Of a stretch of 40,287 nt of DNA, positions 35,103 through 40,287 are shown one piece after another (position 1 is the stretch's first letter; the number at the start of each line of letters is the position of its first letter). Below the pieces are notes generated by a model, which saw nothing but the letters and a program-made list of their open reading frames with translations, did no database searches and was not told the origin of the DNA. A program made the position numbers and the translations under genes. The stretch is from Alteromonadaceae bacterium (GTDB taxonomy: Bacteria > Pseudomonadota > Gammaproteobacteria > Enterobacterales > Alteromonadaceae): positions 1 through 40,287 of the forward strand of contig WGGB01000052.1 in NCBI GenBank assembly GCA_015491935.1. The letters run 5' to 3'.

Positions 35103-35387
35103 TTATTTGATAACGTTATTTAATTGAAATTCTTGCGTGAGTTGTTCTTTTTTGCTTTTACTTAATTTACGTACCACGTATTCACGGCGGCAGGCGCTTT
35201 GTCTATCACTGTTTTTTTCTGCATAAGCGAGCTTAACTGGGCGGCGTACACGTGTATATTTTGCGCCTAATTTATTTGAATGGTTATGTTCGTCAATTCG
35301 TCTATTTAAGTCGGTCGTGACACCAGCATAAAGACTATTATCGGCACAACGTAATAAATAAGTAAACCAAGTTTTAGTATTCGACAA
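35103..35387 (-). CDS. GIY-YIG nuclease-family protein (UPF0213/YhbQ-like)
   Basis: Single GIY-YIG domain protein of 94 residues. The motifs appear as TYLLRCADNSLYAGVTTDLN (the GIY-YIG core being TYL and YAG), the conserved arginine in NRRIDEHN, and a C-terminal REYVVRKLSKSKKEQL with the metal-binding glutamate. YhbQ-type proteins are predicted nucleases; their role is poorly defined. The start is TTG at 35387, as no ATG is available near it and the frame matches the family start. It is divergent from the DUF2797 gene. Confidence 0.87.
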   Translation of the reverse strand: MSNTKTWFTYLLRCADNSLYAGVTTDLNRRIDEHNHSNKLGAKYTRVRRPVKLAYAEKNSDRQSACRREYVVRKLSKSKKEQLTQEFQLNNVIK

Positions 35388-35550
35388 AATTTTAGTCTTT
35401 AGATTAAGAGCATTTTTATTATTGTATAAACTTAATGAGTGAATTCAAGCATTAAATAACCGCAATAATAAGGTTAAGCCTTAAACGCTATTGTGTATCA
35501 TATTTTATATCGCTAATATAGCCGATTTACTCAATAACCTGTGGGATGCT

Positions 35551-36384
35551 ATGGTCGCTACCGAATTTGGTGCATTACGAAAAATGCACAGCCAATTAAA
35601 TACTCAAGGAGTGGTGGAGTATCACTTGCCTATTGGCGAGCAATTATTGCCGATGAATGAACTGGTGGGTAAAAACATCAGTTTGCATTTTAATGGTGTT
35701 ATTAATTGTCAGCACTGTGGTAAACGCACTAAAAAAAGTTATTCGCAGGGTTTTTGTTTTGTCTGTATGCGTAAACTTGCGCAATGCGATATGTGTATTT
35801 TAAAGCCTGAAACTTGTCATTATGAGCAAGGCACTTGTCGTGAACCACAATGGGGAGAGCAGCATTGCTTTACCGACCATTATGTTTATTTAGCCAATAC
35901 TTCAGGGTTAAAAGTGGGTATTACTCGTCATACGCAATTACCAACACGTTGGATAGATCAAGGGGCAACTCAAGCATTACCAATATTTAAAGTGAGTACT
36001 CGCTTACAATCTGGTGTTGTTGAAATAGCATTAGCGGAGTTTGTAAATGACAAAACCAATTGGCGCGCTATGCTTAAAGGCAGTAATGATGATATTGATT
36101 TAGCGGCAAGTGCCCAGCAACTACTACCCAAAATAGCGGATAAATTAGCCGATTTTAAGTTGAATTATGGTGAAGATGCCATTCAAGTATTATCGAATGA
36201 TATTGTGAATATTAGCTACCCAGTGACTGAATATTTAACAAAAATTAGCTCTTTTAATTTTGATAAAACCCCCACAGTTTCGGGAAAATTACTAGGCATT
36301 AAAGGCCAATATTTAATTTTTGATACTGGTGTTATAAATATTAGAAAATTTACTTCATATAATATTAATGTTGACTATAATTAA
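35551..36384 (+). CDS. DUF2797 zinc-finger-like protein
   Basis: Cytoplasmic protein of 277 residues of the DUF2797 family, of unknown function. A cysteine/histidine-rich segment (NCQHCGKRTKK, FCFVCM, QCDMCILKPETCHY, GTCREP, QHC; about residues 53-106) should bind zinc. Then comes a highly conserved VYLANTSGLKVGITRHTQLP TRWIDQGA region, and a C-terminal beta-rich domain. The VYLA...KVGIT...RW pattern is similar in layout to a GIY-YIG core. ATG at 35551 is used because the family starts there (MVATEFGALRKM) and GGGA lies 5-6 bases upstream; the open frame extends 60 bases further to a TTG. Confidence 0.86.
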   Translation: MVATEFGALRKMHSQLNTQGVVEYHLPIGEQLLPMNELVGKNISLHFNGVINCQHCGKRTKKSYSQGFCFVCMRKLAQCDMCILKPETCHYEQGTCREPQWGEQHCFTDHYVYLANTSGLKVGITRHTQLPTRWIDQGATQALPIFKVSTRLQSGVVEIALAEFVNDKTNWRAMLKGSNDDIDLAASAQQLLPKIADKLADFKLNYGEDAIQVLSNDIVNISYPVTEYLTKISSFNFDKTPTVSGKLLGIKGQYLIFDTGVINIRKFTSYNINVDYN

Positions 36385-36485
36385 TCTATTGTTGATTAAT
36401 CTTTGTTCTAACACTGTTTTTTTACTTTAAAATAACTCGATATGAGTAAGTTAGCGCTATTAAATTTATATAAGGTTTTTATTTT

Positions 36486-37328
36486 ATGAATGCTAGAGAA
36501 TATGCAGAAGAAGCAAGTGATATATTTGTACTGTCAGATTCTTTTATTCGTATTAAAGAACTACTAGAAGATGATAGCGCCACTATTGACGATATTAGTC
36601 AGGTTATTTTATTAGATCCCGCGTTAACGGCTGCTATTTTAAAACTCTCTAATAGTTCTTTTTTTAATTATTCGGGGAAAATTGATACCATATCAAAGGC
36701 GATGTTAGTACTAGGGATCACGGAAGTTTATAATTTAGTTATCGCTTACTTTACGGGAAAAGCCTTTACTAGGTTAGAAGCGGATAGCGATTTTTTAGAT
36801 ACTTTTTGGGCTCGTACTATTGATTGTGCTTTGCTTGTTAAATATTTAGCGGGTTTTACTCGGATAAAAAAAGCAGAACGCTTATTTGTATTGGGTTTAT
36901 TGCATAATTTGGGGGAATTGGTTGTACAACAATTAACACCTGAAAAAATAGTACAGTGTCAAAGTAACGGTATAGATGAATTACCATGGCAAAAACAACA
37001 GCAAGTATTAGGCTTTACTTTTGGTGAGTGTTCTGCCGAATTATTACGTTTTTGGCGGTTACCTTATTGTTTAATTGAACCAGTTGGCTCGCAAGATCAA
37101 GATGATTTTGAATATTTAAGTGATGAAAGTAAATTACTTTATATTGCTAAACGAGCGATGTTGGCAAATAGCCTTTTTCAAGAAAACCATATTGAACAAA
37201 ATATTGAACAACTAGTTTCACAAGCACAGCTTGATGAGTTGGGTTTATCTTATCAGCAAATTATAGACGCCTATGATTTTTTAAACACAGAGCGTGATTC
37301 AATAAGTCGTTTATTAAAACATAAATAA
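36486..37328 (+). CDS. HDOD-domain signalling protein (paralogue B)
   Basis: Cytoplasmic protein of 280 residues with one HDOD domain, paralogous to the protein at 29318-30154. It shows ILLDPALTAAILKLSNSSFF near the start and GLLHNLGELVVQQL in the domain core. The histidine of the HD dyad is kept but the aspartate is replaced (HN), so metal-dependent hydrolysis is unlikely. The C-terminal 80 residues are helical and differ from paralogue A. It lies between the DUF2797 gene and the convergent korB gene (about 36 bp) without a clear terminator. Confidence 0.87.
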   Translation: MNAREYAEEASDIFVLSDSFIRIKELLEDDSATIDDISQVILLDPALTAAILKLSNSSFFNYSGKIDTISKAMLVLGITEVYNLVIAYFTGKAFTRLEADSDFLDTFWARTIDCALLVKYLAGFTRIKKAERLFVLGLLHNLGELVVQQLTPEKIVQCQSNGIDELPWQKQQQVLGFTFGECSAELLRFWRLPYCLIEPVGSQDQDDFEYLSDESKLLYIAKRAMLANSLFQENHIEQNIEQLVSQAQLDELGLSYQQIIDAYDFLNTERDSISRLLKHK

Positions 37329-37364
37329 ACGACTTACTGCGCAATAATTTTTTTACTTATACTT

Positions 37365-38417
37365 TTATCTAAAGCTATCATTAATGCCTGATAATATCCG
37401 CGCTCCTGGGCATAATGCTTCTTGTGTTAACTGGTTCAACGGTGTATCACAGGTATTATTAATTTCATGAAAATGACTTGCGGTTGGCTTTAAATAGAGT
37501 AACCCGGTTAATATTTCACCTTTTTGTTTATGCGCTTCAACATCCATAATCGCTTTTTGAGCATTACGAGTATCATAATCACTATCAAGTTTTTTAATGC
37601 GCATAATTGACCCATCGTGCAGACAAATATCTTCACAATCTCCCGCATTACATTCGGTGGTGATTTCGGTTTTTATGGGGATAAAATCAGTAACCGCCGC
37701 AGTAGTAATATGATCATGTACATAATCGTAAGATCGTGTTGAAGTGGGGTGGTTATTAAAGGTGACACACGGTGAAATAATATCAATAAAAGCAAAACCT
37801 CGGTGGCTGATGGCCGCTTTTAATAATGGTACCAGCTGTTTTCTATCACCAGAAAAACTACGCGCAACAAAACTCGCGCCAAGTTGTAATGCCATGGTAC
37901 ATAAGTCAATATCGTTAAACAAACTGATTTCACCCGCTTTATTTTTAACGCCTTTATCTGCGGTAGCGGCAAGTTGCCCTTTGGTTAATCCATAAACGCC
38001 ATTGTTGGCAACCATATAAACCATATTTAATTGTCGGCGCACTACATGAGCGAACTGTCCAAAACCAATAGACGCACTATCGCCATCTCCCGACATAGCT
38101 AAATACAATAATTCTTGATTCGCCATATTAGCGCCCGTGGTTACTGATGGCATACGGCCATGTACCGAATTAAAACCGTGGGCTTTATTCATAAAGTAAT
38201 TTGGGGCTTTTGATGAGCAGCCAATACCTGACATTTTAGCGACTTTATGAGGTTCAATAGATAACTCATAACACGCCTGAATAATTGCTGAGGTAATAGC
38301 ATCATGACCACAACCTGCACATAAGGTTGATAGCGCACCTTCATAGTCACGATAAGTTAGCCCTAAGTCATTCACTTTTAAGCGCGGATGATGAAAAGTT
38401 GATTTTTGAAAACTCAT
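37365..38417 (-). CDS. korB: 2-oxoacid:ferredoxin oxidoreductase, beta subunit
   Basis: Thiamine-diphosphate-binding subunit of a 2-oxoacid (probably 2-oxoglutarate) oxidoreductase, which makes acyl-CoA and reduces ferredoxin. The 350 residues include STLCAGCGHDAITSAIIQAC near the start, SGIGCSSKAPNYF, the TPP motif SGDGDSASIGFGQ...NNGVYGLTKGQ, and DIISPCVTFNN. These contain the usual four cysteines of the 4Fe-4S site. An unusual extra group, ECNAGDCEDIC, lies near residue 250, just before LHDGS. It starts 17 bases after korA ends, so the two form an operon. Confidence 0.93.
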   Translation of the reverse strand: MSFQKSTFHHPRLKVNDLGLTYRDYEGALSTLCAGCGHDAITSAIIQACYELSIEPHKVAKMSGIGCSSKAPNYFMNKAHGFNSVHGRMPSVTTGANMANQELLYLAMSGDGDSASIGFGQFAHVVRRQLNMVYMVANNGVYGLTKGQLAATADKGVKNKAGEISLFNDIDLCTMALQLGASFVARSFSGDRKQLVPLLKAAISHRGFAFIDIISPCVTFNNHPTSTRSYDYVHDHITTAAVTDFIPIKTEITTECNAGDCEDICLHDGSIMRIKKLDSDYDTRNAQKAIMDVEAHKQKGEILTGLLYLKPTASHFHEINNTCDTPLNQLTQEALCPGARILSGINDSFR

Positions 38418-38434
38418 AATAGGTTCCTTTTTGC

Positions 38435-40287
38435 TTAACTAGCTTGCTTGGCTGAATTTTGCAAAGCAAAATACTCAACAATAGCTTGTTCGATAAAGCG
38501 ACTAGTGATCGGTAAGCCATCGTAATGTAATATGCTGTTAAGTTTATTGGGATCTATCTGGCATTCGTTAACGATAAGACTTTTCATTTGCGCGTCACGA
38601 TTTTGTTCAATCACAAAAATGTTTTGATGGCTGCTAATAAATTGTTCAAGCTGTTCATTAAATGGAAAGGCTTTAATACGCAGCGTATCTGCTGATAAGC
38701 CATGTTCTTTTAAATGATCTATGGTTTCAAGTATCGCATGGCTACTGGTGCCATAATAAATAAGCCCAATTTTAGCGATATGTTTACCCTGTTTTATTTC
38801 AGGTTGTGGTACCAACTGACTTGCGGTAACAAATTTTTTCGTTAAACGTGTCATATTTTCAATATAATCAGCTGGTTTTTCAGTGTACGCCGCATATTGA
38901 TTACGAGAGGTGCCACGATTAAAGTAAGCCCCTTTTTCTGGGTGTGTGCCAGGTAATGTGCGATAACATATACCATCGCCATCGGTATCTAAATAACGAC
39001 CGTAATCTGCTAAATTGTCGAGCTGCTGCGCATTAAGTACCTTACCGAGTTGATATTTTCTATTATCATCCCAGGTAAACTCTGCACTTAAATGATCATT
39101 CATACCTAAGTCTAAATCACTCATTATAATCACGGGAGTTTGTAATTGATCAGCTAAATCAAAAGCTTGAGCCGTTAATTCAAAACATTCACTAGGATCT
39201 TGTGGAAAGAGTAATATTTGTTTGGTATCACCATGTGAAGCATACGCACAACAAAGTACATCCGATTGCTGGGTGCGCGTTGGCATACCCGTTGATGGGC
39301 CAGCACGTTGTACATTAACGAGTACCACAGGAATTTCGGTAAAATAGGCGAGCCCTAAAAATTCAGCCATTAATGACACGCCAGGACCACTAGTGGCGGT
39401 AAAGGCTCGTGCGCCATTCCAACCACCGCCAATCGCCATACCAATAGCAGCAAGTTCATCTTCGGCTTGAACTATGGCGTAGTTCTTTTTGCCTGTAGCA
39501 GGGTCAATACGTAATCGGTCGCAATAACTAGCAAATTTTTCTACTACCGAGGTTGATGGCGTTATCGGATACCAACCCACCACAGTGGCACCACCATAAA
39601 CGGCGCCCAAACCTGTGCCTGTATTGCCATCAACCATAATGCGATTGTTTAATAGATCGCGGGTTTCAACTTTTATTGGCAATGGGCAAATAAATTGTTG
39701 TTTAGCATATTGATAACCTAGCTCTAATGCGTAAATATTAGGAGTGATCAGTTTTTCTTTACCCTTAAATTGATCTTTAACTAAGTCTTTTAGCACCGCA
39801 AAATCCATCGCTAATAATGCCGCTAATGCACCGACATAAATAACATTTTTAAATAATTGTCGCTGGCGAGGGTTTGAATATTCTTTTAAACAGATAGCTG
39901 AAATAGGTATGCCTAAATAATGAATATCATCCCTAATTTGCTCGTCACTTAATGCTTTAGTTGCATCATAAAGTAGGTATCCACCCGTTTTTACGCTATT
40001 AATATCGTCATTGATGCTTTGTGAGTTCATCGCGACGACTAATTCTGAGTTGCCACCACGGCGGCCTAAATAGTTTTTTTCAGAAATTCTCACTTCATAC
40101 CAAGTGGGCATACCTTGAATATTTGAAGGGAAAATATTTTTTGCACTAACGGGAATGCCCATACGTAAAATAGCTTTAGCAAACATATTATTGGCACTGG
40201 CTGAACCTGTGCCATTGGTATTTGCAAAACGAACAACAAACTCATTAATGGCTTGGCAGGCTTGGGGTAATGCAGTTTTATGCAAGG
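38435..40287 (-). CDS. korA: 2-oxoacid:ferredoxin oxidoreductase, fused gamma-alpha subunit (start outside or at window edge)
   Basis: Large subunit carrying an N-terminal gamma (Rossmann-like) domain fused to the alpha subunit, as in KorA of Mycobacterium and many aerobic bacteria. At least 616 residues are visible. The gamma domain begins with FVVRFANTNGTGSASANN and includes the RRGGNSELVVAMN segment; the alpha part has GNTGTGLGAVYGGATVVGWY, VQAEDELAAIGMAIGGGWNG and ARAFTATSGPGVSLMAEF. The frame is open to the window edge, and the only initiation-like codon there is TTG at 40285, so the true start may lie outside. It is the promoter-proximal gene of korAB. No ferredoxin gene is in view. Confidence 0.92.
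   Translation of the reverse strand, partial: LHKTALPQACQAINEFVVRFANTNGTGSASANNMFAKAILRMGIPVSAKNIFPSNIQGMPTWYEVRISEKNYLGRRGGNSELVVAMNSQSINDDINSVKTGGYLLYDATKALSDEQIRDDIHYLGIPISAICLKEYSNPRQRQLFKNVIYVGALAALLAMDFAVLKDLVKDQFKGKEKLITPNIYALELGYQYAKQQFICPLPIKVETRDLLNNRIMVDGNTGTGLGAVYGGATVVGWYPITPSTSVVEKFASYCDRLRIDPATGKKNYAIVQAEDELAAIGMAIGGGWNGARAFTATSGPGVSLMAEFLGLAYFTEIPVVLVNVQRAGPSTGMPTRTQQSDVLCCAYASHGDTKQILLFPQDPSECFELTAQAFDLADQLQTPVIIMSDLDLGMNDHLSAEFTWDDNRKYQLGKVLNAQQLDNLADYGRYLDTDGDGICYRTLPGTHPEKGAYFNRGTSRNQYAAYTEKPADYIENMTRLTKKFVTASQLVPQPEIKQGKHIAKIGLIYYGTSSHAILETIDHLKEHGLSADTLRIKAFPFNEQLEQFISSHQNIFVIEQNRDAQMKSLIVNECQIDPNKLNSILHYDGLPITSRFIEQAIVEYFALQNSAKQAS

Noticed and set aside
36380-36400. 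ATTAATC/GATTAAT inverted repeat after the DUF2797 gene as a terminator
   Set aside because: AT-only stem without a following T-run; too weak to call.

Overview
The window is AT-rich chromosomal DNA from a marine gammaproteobacterium. Gene content and protein character (ArcA with a stand-alone HPt protein, DUF3581, DUF2750, DUF2797, RraB, an AnmK/M23 pair next to tyrS, a periplasmic ATP-dependent DNA ligase, many small intergenic palindromes) fit Alteromonadales, most likely Colwelliaceae (Colwellia/Thalassotalea-like). That placement is inference from family resemblance. No tRNA, rRNA, CRISPR array, transposase, prophage or plasmid gene was seen. Coding density is high and genes lie on both strands.

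Layout. 1-1.5 kb: the 3' part of a chemoreceptor with a c-type heme site. 1.6-4.6 kb (minus): a small orphan gene, then anmK and an M23 peptidase, for cell-wall recycling and remodelling. 4.8-7.2 kb (plus): tyrS, a DUF4136 lipoprotein and an RraB-type RNase E regulator. 7.3-11 kb (minus): a periplasmic rhodanese, a CobD/CbiB-like membrane protein overlapping mtnN, a DUF2726 protein and a dimeric dUTPase. 11.2-12 kb: an AIM24-family protein. 12-13.6 kb (minus): DUF2750, a periplasmic solute-binding-like protein and an acyl-CoA thioesterase. 13.9-19.9 kb (minus): gltD and gltB, the NADPH glutamate synthase. 19.9-20.5 kb: a gene-free stretch with twin palindromes and a MITE-like element. 20.5-21.4 kb: folE2. 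21.7-24.6 kb: a signalling block of HPt protein, ArcA and a membrane histidine kinase. 24.7-25.6 kb: a 2-oxoglutarate/Fe(II) dioxygenase. 25.7-31.7 kb (plus): a small lipoprotein, a GAF-GAF-GGDEF-EAL protein, an Lrp/AsnC regulator, an HDOD protein and an NSS transporter. 31.8-36.4 kb: an rRNA-type methyltransferase, periplasmic DNA ligase (LigE) divergent from a lysine-rich exported protein, DUF3581, a GIY-YIG protein divergent from a DUF2797 protein. 36.5-40.3 kb: a second HDOD paralogue and korB-korA (2-oxoacid:ferredoxin oxidoreductase), the latter running off the window edge.

How it fits together. Most of the window is core housekeeping, but several sub-systems stand out: redox sensing (heme chemoreceptor, ArcA/HPt/kinase), c-di-GMP turnover near a pair of HDOD signalling proteins, nitrogen assimilation (gltBD) under an apparent two-site operator, and extracellular-DNA-related proteins (LigE and its basic neighbour). 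Several intergenic regions hold short palindromic elements with shared ends, which look like non-autonomous mobile repeats. No single unmistakably new system is visible. The strongest leads are the DUF2797/GIY-YIG pair, the LigE/basic-protein pair, the ArcA/HPt pair and the gltB operator.
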